From: Sphagnum compactum
Lineage: Eukaryota > Bryophyta > Sphagnopsida > Sphagnales
Direction: 5' to 3'
Assembly (NCBI GenBank): GCA_965153455.1
Contig: OZ234495.1
Coordinates: 8,986,875-9,050,874, forward strand
Length of the DNA: 64,000 bases
Below, one piece after another: positions 1-13,600 of the stretch (the stretch's first letter is position 1; every line of letters starts with the position of its first letter). The notes below the pieces were generated by a model. That model made no database searches. It was not told where the DNA came from and worked only from the letters and a program-made list of their open reading frames with translations. A program made the position numbers and the translations under genes.

Positions 1-958
1 GTAACATCAAATTAGGTGAAAGTATGTGTCAAGTAGCATTAGTTGGCTCTATTAAGTTTATAAGTATCTAATTCTAAGAAAAATTAAAAGTAAATGAAAC
101 TGACTGAAATATATGTGTCAAACTTATTTTTTGGTTAGAAAAATTAATGATGTAATAAGTTAGGAAATGAAGATCAACATATGTTTTAGCAAGTCATCCA
201 AAAAAAAATCTATTTCCTTATTGTAAGAACCTATTTGACACCTACTTGAAACCAAAAGCCCATAGTGAAATGGAAACATCAAAAGCTACTTGTATTTTGA
301 AAAACCTACTTAAAACCTACTTTTATAGTTTGAAATATGAAAATCAATCAACATTAAGGTAAACATATATCATATTTAATCATTGAAATGAAAACATTCA
401 CTGTTCCACAATTCTATAATGGGTTTTGTTGTTATTTTAAATCTACTTGTTCTAGTTTTGATAAGGTGATCAAGTTGTTCATTTTATCTTGCTTATGCCC
501 AATTCAATGCGCACATTGTCTTTGAATGTCTTTTTGTATGGATTGGTGATATAAATTTTGATTATGCCTTCCATGTACATGCCTAGGTATTTGTCACAAG
601 GCATTTAATATCCACGAGAATGTTATGCATGCATGGATGAAAAAAGAAAACCAATTTAAATCTATGTTCATTGGGCTTTTAACTTTATTAAAAACATTAA
701 TTAGCCCAAGCTTCACATATTACAATTTTCTTTAAAGCCATGTTCGGAAGGTATTTTTAAAAATACATACCCGCCCAATATTGGCGTATATCCAACCTTT
801 TTTAGGGTCTCTTACTCCATACCGAATATTCATTCCAAGAACATGGGTATTGGAAGAGTTAGAATTTTAGTGTTAAAGGTTCATTTCTTGACCTAACCCT
901 TTAGACTTTAAAGAAAGGTGGGGTACCAATGTTACATTGCTACAAAATGTGGGTGTAG

Positions 959-989
959 TTCACTAATCCATGTTTAATGGATTAGTGAA
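959..989. repeat. Perfect 13-bp inverted repeat with 5-nt loop
   Basis: TTCACTAATCCAT, loop GTTTA, then the exact reverse complement. No poly-T tract or gene lies next to it. Confidence 0.6.
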
Positions 990-1030
990 TTCATTCAAAA
1001 TCCAATGAAAACACTTGACATACAAGGACA

Positions 1031-1045
1031 CATTTTGTTGTAGTG
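1031..1045 (-). mobile_element. Single CACTA-type terminus
   Basis: On the minus strand this reads CACTACAACAAAATG, a common plant CACTA end. The partner end was not identified. Confidence 0.3.
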
Positions 1046-2349
1046 TTGGCGAATTATTGAATTTTGACCGAATTATTAAGTTGGTTATTGATTTTTTTAT
1101 AACTAGTTAAATTGATAAATATTGCCTGATATTAATTTTTTTAATAACCTACCTAGATGACCCAATTATCATCCAAGTAGGTTATCAATCATTACACAAT
1201 AATACAAAAAAAAATTAAAAACAAGATTTATTTTATTTTAAAAAAATCTTATAACCAAATAATAACCATCAAGATAACGAGCAATTATTTATTGGTCATT
1301 TGATAATCTACCTTTATGCATATCCTATGATATTACCCCATTTTTTGAGAACTTACCCCAACAACCCAAAAATTGATATTGATATTGATAACTTATGTGA
1401 TCTTAAAAAGAATTTCAAAAATAACCTACCCTATGATTATTAAAAAAACAATAACCAACCAACGTGCTAAGGTGTGCCCGGTTATAGATTTGAATTTAGA
1501 ATTGTCATTCTACTTTTGGCACTCCAAGAAAAAGGAATACAAACACCTTCCTTTATAGTTTCTTAGGGCCATATGTTTATAATTTATGATTTTTTCAAAT
1601 TTTTATGGCCAAACTAGCGAGCATACAAAAAAAATCTAGATATGTTAAATGATAGATCTTATATTTCATGTTGATAAATACAATAAACCCTTTTTTTTTT
1701 ACAATTTTAACTTTTGAATTTCATGATGTTAAATTTGTATATCATATTAATTAAATCACCAATATGCACATGGACCCAAAAACTTATGCTCTAAGTCTAA
1801 ATTTTCTTTTTGTTCAACTAAATTTTTTAATCTTGGACGGTTTTTTGTTTTTTTTCAAATTTTCCAATTCAAGGTAGTTGACTTCTTAAAATTTACATAA
1901 TGGCCGGTTTTAGTTATTATAAAAAAAAAACTGAAAGAATTGATCATTTCCAATTCCATAAAAATTAAATATTTGTAAGAACTAGTTGGTTTCAAGGGTT
2001 TAGAAAATTAAAAACGCAACCCTCTTAATTGATTTTTTGAAAGTAAACTTTCATGTTAAACAAAAGAGTTCTTAAGCAAAAACCCTTAATCTTGCTACAT
2101 TTATTTTATTTTAAAATTCATGGGGCAATTTTTTAATCCAAGTTTTTGAAAAAACTTAATCGATTACAATCACAATTCTAAAAAAACACCTAATTGATTA
2201 CATTGTTTCGATTATAATAAAAACCAAATCCAATTATTTCAATTATGAACTTATACTTTTAATATGATTTTTTTTTAAAATGTACTTACATTACATATGT
2301 GATAGATGCCAATGCCATGGAGTTCATGCATTTGAATGTTCATCCACGT

Positions 2350-2598
2350 ACCTAACTTTTAATTTAATTTTAGTTCACTTTTAATAAACTTCTAGTTAAA
2401 TTTTAATTCATTTCCACTTAATTCATAATTCACTTCTAACTGACTCTTAATTCATTTTAATTAAGTTTTTGTTAAGTTTTAATTAAGTCCGAATTAACTC
2501 CCAATTAATTCTCAGTTGATTTCAAATTAAATCCCTTAGTTAAGTCCTAGTTAACTTTTTGTTAAGTTTCAGTTAACTCATAGTTGACTCCCAATTAA
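2350..2598. repeat. Degenerate 10-12-bp minisatellite
   Basis: About 22 consecutive units of the type YAGTTAACTCC/CAATTAAGTCC can be read in succession, with units of 10-12 bp and considerable drift. TTAA is the best conserved centre. Confidence 0.6.
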
Positions 2599-2967
2599 AA
2601 AGGTTTTCAAAAAACTTCTTTACTCGATGCACACATAGAAACCTCCTTGGAAGCTTCCTTGAGCTAGGTCCCCAAAGGGGTATAAATAAAAGTAGGACCC
2701 TTCATTTCCTTCAGCCTGTTCAACACCAATCTTAAACATGATCTTGCACCATAGTTTTGTCATTTTTTTTTATGTTCATGTTTGCATATGTTAACATAAT
2801 AAAGATTTGTCTTCACATTTGTCCTACATATTTTGTGTTTCTATTCTTAGTTTTTATGTTCTTGTTTTGAAATCACATAATCTTGTTTTGTTCCTCGTTT
2901 GAAAATTAGACTTAAACCTTTCCTTTAACTTTTGTTCTTGTGCATCTTCGTGTCCTTAATAACATAA

Positions 2968-3420
2968 GCCTCTAAAATTAGCTAGGTTTTTATTTTTTTT
3001 TAAGATAAAAAAAAACAACACAATGTTCTTAATTCTCATTTTTAACAAAACATTGAAATTACACATTCCTTTGAAATCAACCATGGACAACAAATAATGA
3101 AAATAGCCCAAATGCATTTTCATTCAACCAAGTCATTATAAAGGCCTTTAAAATCAATTAGGTTTTTTAAAAAATTTAACTTAAAAAGAACAATACAATG
3201 TTCTCAATTTTCATTTTCAACAAGGCACTAAAACTTCACATTCCTTTGAAATCAACCATGGACAACAAATAACAAGAATAACTCAAATGCATTTTCATTC
3301 AACTAAAACATTATAGAGGCATTTAAAATCAACTAGGTTTCTAATTTTTTTGAAGGTAAAAAGGAATAACAAAATGTTTTCAATTTTCACTTTCAACAAG
3401 GCACTAAAATTACATATAGT
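2968..3420. repeat. 175-bp tandem repeat, about 2.6 copies
   Basis: Units begin at 2968, 3143 and 3318 (GGCNTTTAAAATCAACTAGG). Each holds AATGTTCTCAATTTTCA and CATGGACAACAAATAA blocks. The third copy stops near 3420. Confidence 0.75.
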
Positions 3421-5989
3421 TTATAGTCGTAAATATCATTCGTGACTACATGATTATGTAGTGAATATGGACACAAAGTATATCCACTAGTTCTATTTTT
3501 GTTCTAGTCGTAAATCCCATAGAATATAATATATTTTTATAAATTGAAATATATTTATAAATGGCCATTTGATAGGTAGGTAGGTAAGTAGGCCTAAGTA
3601 GGTAGGTAAATAGGATTCTATTTATTTTTTGGTGACATGTTTTTTTTATTGGGTCATCACAAGTAATATTTGCACTTTGAATGTATGTAATGCATGTATT
3701 GTGTGTAGATTAATACTTTTTCACCTAGTTATGTAGTTTACAAAGTTGAAGTTGAACTTGTTGACAAAGGAGATGGGATAAATTTACAACATCATGCCAC
3801 ATCATCCTTTGTCCCATACAAAGTACCCAATTTTGACCATTATTATCTTTTTCATACTTTGTCCAAATGAAAATAAATAAATTTCATTCTTAAAGGTTTC
3901 CTGAGATCTACACATCTATAAAAAAAAATTCGCAAAATATCAAGTAATTTGATTGAAAATGCATTTGAATCTTCATTATTTCATACATTTGAACAACAAT
4001 GATATCTTGAAGATTTTCTTTTTCTTTTTTCATAAAATGATTTGTAAATAATTAAATATGTTTATAAAAATATTTTAAATCAACATGGTGTTTTTGTTAT
4101 ATATGTGTGTGTGTGTATAATATTTCCCTGCCTTTTAAAAGTATAATGAATTAATAAAAATGGTATAAATGTTGTGTTGTATTTATTTGTAATTATAAAA
4201 TAAAATTCAAAATAAAATACGTTATCTATGAAATATATAATAATATTTTCAACATTTAAAAATTTTATACAATGTAATAAAATTATTTAAATGTCATATT
4301 ACTAATTTATACACATATATATTTTAGTTTCATAATTTTTATCAATTTTATTGTGAGTAGTAAATCTTAATCTTATTTTTAATTTCCTTTTCAATTATTA
4401 AATGTGATTTAATATCAAATATTAAAAAATTCCAAGTTGTATCACCAAATACTTTGATATATTATTAAAAACCAAAATTTATATTCTTTGCTACCCATCA
4501 CATGGAAACATGAAAAACAATGCAACTTTGGGGCATATGTATTTCTTTTGAAATTCATTGGATATCACTAATAAGAATATATTTCTTTATTTAATGTCAA
4601 AAAATTCAAAAAAAATCATTTAAATAAACCTTTAAGCAAGAGTTTCAACTTAAATGTTTTGATTATATTCTAGGCATCAATTTTTAATTTAATTTTATGG
4701 TTTCAAGAACTTTGGCAATTTTGTTTTCCATTTTTTGGGAATTGTTTTTAATGAAAAAAAATTACCCCAAATTTTTTACTATCTAAAAATTTGCATTAAA
4801 TAATTAATGACTCTAAAGCAAAAGTTTTAAAATTTATAAAATATTAATTATTTATTTGTGCACTTATAATGTGTTTAATCATTTACAAGTTTATAATATG
4901 CTTACTAGGTATGTATGTTTACTTCCTATATTTTTTTCCCTTTTAATTGGTAAGCTTTTAATGTTTCAAATTATATATTATTATCATATTATATGGTGTT
5001 CATGAGGAAGATTTTTAGTCATGTAGTCCTATCCATGAATTGTTTTAATCATGTAATCATATCCATGGTTACGAAAATATGACTAGGCACAAAAACATGG
5101 CATATATGACTGTATGACTAGAGAATGATCAATAGTCATATTTGTTCTAGTCATAAATATCAAGTTTTGGCATAGTGATAGTTTATAAAGCTTAAATTTC
5201 AATGGTGCCAAAACAAATGTTTGATTTTGTCTTTTTTTAATCATTCATTGAACAAAAAATTGAACTTGGAGTTCTTTCAACTTAACCCCCTAATCTATAA
5301 TTTTCTACATATTCAAGTTTAACCGCCAAAAATAGAAATAGTAATTCACACAACTTTCAACCTTGACTTTGCTATTCTTTAAACACCCAAAGTGCACTTG
5401 ACCAAAAAAAAACAAAAGACAAATTGAAAATCAAAACACCTTGAAGCTTTAAACTATGCAATTTTTTCAACTTTCATAATCCCTTGATTTTCTAAATTTT
5501 TAAACACAAAAAAAAATTGGTTTTTAAATTGTACAAATTGAAACTTCAAAGCCAAAAAAGAAAAAAAGGCACATTATTAAAACTAAGATACATAATGTAA
5601 AAATCAAAATACCAACACAATCACCCATAATGTACAATATCGTTGTTCTGATATTAAAAGCAAAATCACACTTCAACAGTGAAGATGCATCACATGATCA
5701 TAACAAAAAGAGGACTCTAAAATCATTATTGTGAAAATTTGGAAAATTTGGAATTGTTTCATTTTTTGTTTTACCCATTTTATCACAGAGGAATTTTTCC
5801 ATTATGTGTTTCCTAAGAGCCCCAAACACACAAAACATATTAAATCAACATCACACATGGTTATAAGTCCAGTTTAAAAAGAAGTAAAGTAAGGTAGATG
5901 CATGAATGACAATAAACAACCAATTTTCAAATAACAAATCACTAACTATTGCAAGTTTGGAAATGTAACCCTCCCACATTGTCAAAGGA

Positions 5990-6420
5990 CAAGCCTCTTA
6001 AACTAAATGTTTTTGGTGGCATTCAATAGGTGGTACCCTTTGGTGACATACAAATACAATTCCTCCAAGAATTGTTCTTGAGTAGCATTAGATTCTTGTA
6101 AGGGATTGCAAATTTTCAAAAATTAACAATGGAATGTGTTGTGTTTTTTTGCTTCTTAGAAGATTGTTGGGCATCAAGTAATACATTGGTAGCAGCAAGT
6201 TTTTGGGCCTTATACAAGTCCAACATAGTATAATGTTCTAAAAAAACATGCATGTTCATGGCAATTGTTCCATGATGTTTGTTCATACTTGACAAGGCCT
6301 TTACAATGGTGGGTGTTATGTTGTCCAATAACTTTTTGCTAGACACCATGGTAGACAACACAACTCATGCATTGAAATTTTGAAACATTAACAAAAGCAG
6401 AATAATCATTGAGTTTAAAA
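5990..6420 (-). pseudogene. hAT transposase fragment (BED finger and adjoining region)
   Basis: On the minus strand the segment 6361-6116 is open and contains a HVFLEHYTML motif with the His-x4-His spacing of a BED finger. A possible Cys pair lies just upstream near 6390, in another frame. After a frameshift, 6105-6005 reads EQFLEELYLYVTKGYHLLN, the linker block that also follows the finger in the 20.7-kb and 45-kb hAT relicts. The catalytic core does not follow. It is a small, old fragment of the same transposon group. Assignment depends on comparison with the two better copies in this window. Confidence 0.55.
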
Positions 6421-7329
6421 AAGCCTCACATATTTGTTATTATGCCCCAAGGATGCAATTTGTTTTTATTGGCTTGTAGTTAAAGGAGGAGTTGTTGTTG
6501 GTGCGCTTCTATTTTAACTTGCAAAACCTCATCCTCATTGAACTCTCTTTTGGTATTTAAATATTGAAGGATTTGGATTGAAATGTAATGCCATCACCAA
6601 TCCTTAATCCAACTTTGTCGATATGAACATCGATTGACAAAGATGAACATTTAGTGATTAATGTAGGTGAATATTGCAAACCTACATATTGAGGTTCCCC
6701 TCAAACCACCATCACCCACCATCACAACAAGACCACCAAGTCTTGGCATTTGACATTAACATTAAACACCTAAATTGATAGAGTACAAGTGTAATTATTT
6801 GTAACAAAGACCTAAACAACCCTAACAACATCAACAATTTGCAAAGAGTCACTTGACACATCAAAGCTTGGAATCAACAAAATACAAAACGCAAAGCAAA
6901 CATATGAACATTGAGTCATATAGGTGTGCATTTAGTGATTAATGTAGGTGAAACAAAATGCAAAGCACAAACCAAAGAGAAATTCAACAAAGCAAATGAA
7001 GACAAGAAGAATACTTACTTGAAGTTGTAAAGTTCATCTCCGTTTTGCGCATCACCTAGACACTCAATGCAAAGCAAGGAAAGATGATTATTGGTTATAT
7101 TAAACCATCAAATTGACAATGCTAAAGCTTCAAGCTTTTCCCGTTTTGTTGTTAGCTCTTTGCACTTTTCATGATTCCTCCAAATTCTCATAAGTCCTCC
7201 ATCCTTTAAAACCTAAGACCCTAAATATTTCATGCAAACCGAAAACCCTATCCGTGCCTCAACAATACAAAAAAGCACAAATGTCCCTGGGGGGCACGTT
7301 GATTTGCCGGGCTTCATAGACCAAATGCC
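6421..7329. other. Intergenic, no gene seen
   Basis: Low-complexity A- and C-rich text. CATTTAGTGATTAATGTAGG occurs twice (near 6647 and 6931). The minus strand near 6390-6700 may hold further hAT debris, too decayed to frame. Confidence 0.4.
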
Positions 7330-8163
7330 CATATGTGCAAGGGACTTGTCTGCGTATGAATGAGGTGATGCCCGCCTATGCAGGTCATTTCAAATTTTCT
7401 GCACTACGACTACCCGCTGGTCAGGGGTTCACATACCTTGGAACATGCCATGGTACATACCCGACCAGAGCCAATATACCTGCCCAACACTGGTGCACAC
7501 CTCTAGTAACTGGCACCACAGAGGGTACTGGAAGGTTCCCTGGTACTGGTCCTGGAATGAAAGAAAGGCCAGCATGACCTTAGGCAATACCATACCAACC
7601 CCTTACTCCTGGTACTACTGGTACTAGGTAGGGACATGAGATAATACCAGCCCCATATCAGTTATGGTAACCTGGACAAGTCCAGTGTTTTTTATCTCTC
7701 AAATTTGTGATGAGTCACTCAAGTGGCAATCACCCATAAGAGCATTTAGCCAAATTTGGTGAAAGTAGAATAATCTTGACCACCCTTTCATGTAGTAGGC
7801 AGTTGTGGTGACTCAATCTTTTGAATCCCTTTTTTTCTTTTTTGGCAATTTTTTTTTTTACAAAAAAATTTAACAAAAGGAAATTTCTGACAGAATATTC
7901 TTTTTTAAAATTTTAATTTTCAACAAAATGGCGAAAATTCGCCACCAAATTTTTTTTTGGCCATCAATAATACCAGATATATACCTATCACATACCAGCC
8001 AAAAATCAGCCTTGAACCCTAATACCAGGACCAGGTCGATATGAAAGTTTTTAAAAAAAATCCAATAGTACCAGTACTGGAGGCTGGTGTGAAATATTTT
8101 TAAAGAAAAAAGATCCAATACCAGTACCAACAGGTATGTTGAAAAGGGTTTTGTAGGGAGCAT
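7330..8163. repeat. Dispersed repeat block rich in GGTACTGG/CCAGTACC words
   Basis: From 7330 to 7670 and again from 7975 to 8140 the sequence is dominated by GGTACTGG, CCAGTACC and TACCAGCC words on both strands. Between them, at 7690-7950, lies a copy of the repeat family with the TAGCCAAATTTGG core (core at 7747). A CCAACACTGG motif near 7483-7492 resembles a hAT-like terminus. Open frames here follow the repeats and resemble no protein I know. Confidence 0.5.
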
Positions 8164-8530
8164 CTTTTACACAAAAACACAGGAGAGAGTGCTTAATAAG
8201 GCATGAGCTAGTAGTAGTGCACTAGTGCAGAGTGCGAGGAAAAAAGCTCATGATCCAGGACTGTGTCTTGGCAGCTAGCTATTCATGATTCTACTGTGGG
8301 TTCTTAATTTTGTCGTCAAAAATTTTGATCTGTGCAGTCTAACTTCCACAGTACTACTAGTTGCTGCGGAGATCTTGGAGATCAAATATATATCTAGAAA
8401 GCAAACTCGGATAGATCGATCGATCTCAATCATGCACACCAGCCTAACTGGATGTTTAAGCTGGCCTCTCAAGAACTGTCAAGAACTGTTCCTTGAATTG
8501 CAGTTGGAGACTGAGGTAGCTCAGATCACA

Positions 8531-8562
8531 TATATCTATATATATATATATATATATATATA
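8531..8562. repeat. (TA)n microsatellite
   Basis: About 13 uninterrupted TA units with a short TATC flank. Confidence 0.9.
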
Positions 8563-9017
8563 CACTTGTGCAGATCTGTGTTTGTATGTACTATGACATT
8601 TTCTGAAGGAACCGGATCATGAGATGCACAAAAGTAAGGTTTTGAGTACAGATATATATAACAGTTGTGTACTACGACTAGTACATGAATGCAGCAGCAG
8701 CAGCAGCTATCTCTTTATGTGACAAATTTGCTCAAAATACAGTTTTCAAAGGCAATATATTTCTGGTTCAACTGAATAATCAGCAGGATGATCGAGACTA
8801 GGGAAGTAGTGCATGAGGCTGTGGACTAGGTGGATCATCTGAACTAGTAGCTGTTTGAGGCTGAGCAGCTCCTGAGTTCTCTCTGACCGGCCTTTGACCC
8901 TGACACTGCAAGTTCTAGTCTGATGGAATTCCTCATGACGGGGTTGTGATCTGGATTTGAGATTACTATGAAATGTTCCAATACGAGATCAATATAAGAC
9001 GGTCATTACATTGTGCT

Positions 9018-9155
9018 CCATCCCAGTGTAGCTGCAAACAAGAGCTGGATCCCACTAGCTGATCAGCTGCATTTATCAGATCCTTCCATCCTAGTGTAGC
9101 TGCAAACAAGAGCTGGAGATCGACCCACTAGATCAGCTGCATTTATCAGAGATCC
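9018..9155. repeat. Tandem duplication of about 67 bp
   Basis: Two units share CAGTGTAGCTGCAAACAAGA-like text and GATCAGCTGCATTTATCAGA. The second unit starts near 9085. Confidence 0.75.
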
Positions 9156-10409
9156 TCGCGGCTGGCCGTAGCTATAATATATTTGTATTCAGAATGATGA
9201 CGATGCACACACTACTAGCTCAAGATGATCATGTACTCAAGATCGATCATATTGACAATTGCAAAATGAAATCTAACTGATGTGCAGTAAGTAGTACGTC
9301 ATGATCGGATGCTTCAAGTGAGTACAAAATCTGCTCAGGCAAAGCTGGGACAATATTGTAATTAGGATCACGAGCTGCTGCTGACATGCTTGCAGCTGCC
9401 CTAGTGTGCTGTTTACAATCACAAAATAGTTGAGAGCAAGTTGGATGGATCTAACACATGTGCTAGGAACATGGACTGTCCACAAGAATTTATACATGTG
9501 ATCGTTGTTGCAATCTGATCAACAGTAAGTCCAGCACTACAACTATTTTGATGAATACATTTAAAATTCAAGCGTTGAAAAGACAAACAGCTCTGTCTGC
9601 AAAAATACTATTGTTATTAATATTATTCAAAGTTGAGGAAACCTTGTTGAAAACTAAATAACTTCAAGTCTGGGAATTCATCCTTGAAAATTGGTTGGAG
9701 GAGGAGTCATGGCATGCAATAATGAAAAGCAGCTTTTGGGAGGCAGACAAAAAACACAAAAGCAGTGGACTGATGTATCATCTGACCCAATTGAGAATAA
9801 TATATGCTTGAAACTCTTAGCTGAAGACTTGAATATAGGTACAAAGAGATCTCATGATCTATTAGTGTATGCATCATCTTCTTCTACAGGCTTTGAGCTC
9901 AATCATGATACTAGAAAATGATCTGCACACACACATACACAAGAAGCTAGCTCCTTCAGTCCTGCAGACAAGTCCAATCTAGATCAGAATTTTTTTTTAA
10001 GGCAGCTGTGGGACATATTACATGCCACTTTGTGAGCTTGCAAAGTTCAGATGATAGTGCAAACTTGTGATGTCAGTGATCAGGAGACTGAAGTAGCAAT
10101 CTTCTTGTGCCCTAGATAGTCCTGAGCTAATCAGGTCAATAAATTGAATTTCAACAGCCACAACACACATGGGTGTCTGCAGCTTTGCACATGTAACCAA
10201 ATGGCACAGTTTAGACTAGAGGACAAATTAGCACAGCAGGGGAACCAAAGAAAAAACAGGGGCCTTCACATGTACTAGAGTTTGCTAGTTTAATTTAACA
10301 TATCACCTGTTCATTGTGGTTTGGCTGTAAGCTTAATAATTTGGACCTCCAAAATGCCAAAATTCCACCCTGTCTTGGTGCCTAGTTTGATGCTCTAGTT
10401 CCTTCCTGT

Positions 10410-10690
10410 TGTCTCCCCCAATATTGAGTGTATCCAAAAGAGGTGAGCCAAATTGGGTACCATTTCATTTCATGAAACTGGGTATCAGTTCAGAAGATAA
10501 TTTGTAGGAACTTGTTCTCACAAGGCTTTTGATTTAACGAAGAATAATATGAGCAGTAGTCAAAGGCAAATCCAAAACTGGGGGTGAAACTCCCCTGAGG
10601 ATCAATTTAGGTGAGAAAACTAATTTTGGTCCCCTGTTTTTTATTCTGTGTATTGTTTCATCCTGACACCTTATTGAGCTCGAATGAATT
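10410..10690. repeat. Dispersed repeat, copy 1 (partner at 33168-33425)
   Basis: Blocks shared in the same order and orientation with 33168-33425 include TGAGTGTATCCA, GGGTATCAG, GGGTGAAACTCC and GATCAATTTAGG followed by TTGGTCCCCT. Divergence is moderate with small indels. No frame runs through both copies. Confidence 0.65.
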
Positions 10691-10699
10691 TGTAGAATT

Positions 10700-13600
10700 T
10701 GTTCACATTTGTAGAATCTGTTCACTTAGGCCATCAATTCTCATTTAGAGCAAACACATTTCCATTGTATTTTCACTGGAGAAGATTTTTACACTTGTTT
10801 ATTTTTCAACTAGATGCAGATAAATACTCAAAGTTTGGATTCATTCCAAGAACCTATCCTTAGGTGATATCACTAGGAATCACTTCAAGGAATGGTTAAG
10901 GAACCAAAAATATTCAAATCATTTTTTTGGCCCTTTTTCTTAAACGTTTTCACTATTATAACTTATTATTTTTTCATGTTTATCAATTGCATGTTTTAAT
11001 ATATGGCTTGAATTTTATTTGAGAATTTAAAAATTTAAAAATTAGAAAATTTCATATTCTTAATTAAAATAACCTTTAAAAAATTTGACAACCTCATTTT
11101 TGAAAATTCATAACTAGATCATATTTAATCAATTAATTTTCAAATAAAAACTTAAAAATAGAATGAGTTCCAAATTACTTTAAGAAAAAAAATCACAAGA
11201 AAATTCTCAAATCATGTTTCAAATTTGTGTTCAACGAAAAAACCAACATTACATTCTTGAAACTTTTTCTAAATGTAATGATTATAAACATTAAAATACA
11301 CAATATTTTTTATTTTAATGGGTTTTTAAAATGTATGGAACCTAATAAATGTATTCATTAATAAAAATGAAAATGTTTATTTAAATGTTTCCTATGATTT
11401 TTCAAAGTTTGATGAGTCCAAGAATATCAAGGTTTCCTAGTGGTATCACGAAAGGATAGGCTTGCTTTCAAGGTTGGGATTCCAAACAAAACACAAAAAA
11501 ATAACACCATGATTTTTTAACTAGTTTTACATACGACAAATTTAAGCAAAAGGAAAAAAAAAAAAGTTCACACTAACATAGTTCATGTGGTGATGATTTT
11601 CACATGCTACAATATTATATATTAACAATTAGATTTTTAAAAAACATATTTAAAAATTTAAATAAATTCTTACAAACAACTAAACATATTCTTTTGCATT
11701 ATTATTTTCTTGCATCTATAACCTATGCCTAGAGTTAGAAATTGAAAGCCTAATGAGTATAAATAACTTGCCATTTATAGTTTTAAAAAGAAAAAGTCCT
11801 TTCTCTTGCCATTTATGGTTTTAAAAAGAAAATATCTTTTCTCTTATAATCTTTTGGTGAACAAAATTTTAAGTTTGTGAAATTTTGATATGATTTATTT
11901 TTTATCAAGTTCATTCAATGAACATGTACTTGTGTTGAGGCAAACATGCTTATGTTATTTAAATCAATCGCATGATTTTGTGCATTTCTTTGGCATTCTT
12001 TTAATAAAAATTTATAATATGAACAATTGAAAGTAAATTAATTAAAGAGTCAAAAAAAATTTTACACAATACATTATTGATTTTTATTGTTATTATCTCA
12101 ATACTTTAATTGTAAAAAATCTACAATACATGATAGTTATAATATATTAAACATTATGAAATTTCAAAATTACCCTTTGTAGTCTTTTTTATTAAACACT
12201 AATGATCCCATTGTAAAATAAAATAAAATGATTTTCATTAAAAATCTCTTCCACACTTTCTTCACGTTTTCATCCCCATTAAACCTAATATTCTACAATT
12301 AATCACCTAACATAACCAAGATGCATGATAGTCAAACAATTGATGACACCTAAAGGTTGAACACAAATTTAATCCATATATGTGATGGGTTTTTTTTTGG
12401 TGAACATGAAGATCTAAATTTATTATCATGTCTTGTAATTCTTGTTCAAATTTGATGTTAAGACAATTGCAAATTGTGCATAGCCACCTTTGTTTTGACA
12501 CAAATGGTAGCAAACATAGTTAACATGTACCATATGGTCTATGTTTTCAAACACCCACATGACCAAACCACCATGTTCAACCCTCCAAAAGGAGTTTTAA
12601 AAGAATATTTAATCATGACCATGCTAACACTACATAACATTCACAGAATGGAAAACATAATTTGAAATGGGTCATGTAGTCAAACACAAAAAATGACATA
12701 CAATGTCACAATGTTGTTACCCCCTCTTTATTACATTGCGAGCATCTATCCTTGCATGTAAGATAATGATTGAAATGGACAATGATAGTGTCACAATTAC
12801 ATATAGTTCATGAAGAAGCCTCAACAACCCTAACTTATTATTTGTGACCATTATGCACATTACATGTCAATATCAAATCTTTCCATGAGGATCCTTCATA
12901 TTACATTTGACCCAACACCCCATGCCACGACTTCAACATTTCAAATAGACAATTTTACCATTTGCAATTAGCACTAGTAATGAATCAATATATCTTGTCA
13001 AGGTCCATCACCCTCAACATCAACCACTTCAACTCCATTTCCCGTTCCCAAGGTTGACATCACAAACTGCCTTTAGAATAACCCTAAAACCCACAAACCC
13101 CGGTTTATCTTAATCCCTCACTTGCCCAAGTTTATAAGCATGTGTTGGCACACTAATTGTGACATTAGCTTCCGAATGAGACCGAGAACAGTCCAAGAAC
13201 ATTTACCATCATTTCAGCACAATTGAAATCCTTCCTTGTGTCTAGACAAAGGTTCTATGGTTTTAAGAGGAACAACCCATTTTGCACTTACAAAAACTTA
13301 CCAAGAAGTTAAATCTCTAAAATCTAGAACAGGACAAAATACTACCTACCCACTAGTAGGTTTGTAGTCATGATGCTACAAAAAGTTAGGTCTAGTAGGT
13401 ACACTTTAGGGATCCCAGGAGGCCAGACAGGTACATAGCAACAGCATCTATTTGGCATTGGGTAAGGAGTACCAAATGAAAACACACAAGAGAGTACAGA
13501 CAACTAAAGTGTTGTAACTTCTGTCTGTTTACAAATGGTGCTTTGCAGATGGCATGAGCATTGATGCCAAGATGTGCTCATTACTCACTGAGTTGTGAAT

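Larger units (their letters stand above)
1..5989. other. AT-rich intergenic DNA, no gene seen
   Basis: Apart from the repeats listed, I see only AT-rich sequence with short frames. Segments around 3420-3530 and 5010-5180 share TAGTCGTAAAT/TAGTCATAAATATC phrases. The latter, read on the minus strand, starts CACTATGCCAAAAC and may be a decayed CACTA-like end. Confidence 0.5.
8170..10400. other. Higher-complexity intergenic segment, no coding gene seen
   Basis: Base composition is more balanced here, with many AGCTAGCT/GATCGATC words, and few repeats match it. That is typical of unique, possibly transcribed DNA. No frame resembles a protein. A non-coding RNA or distal regulatory DNA is possible but unproven. 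Confidence 0.35.
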
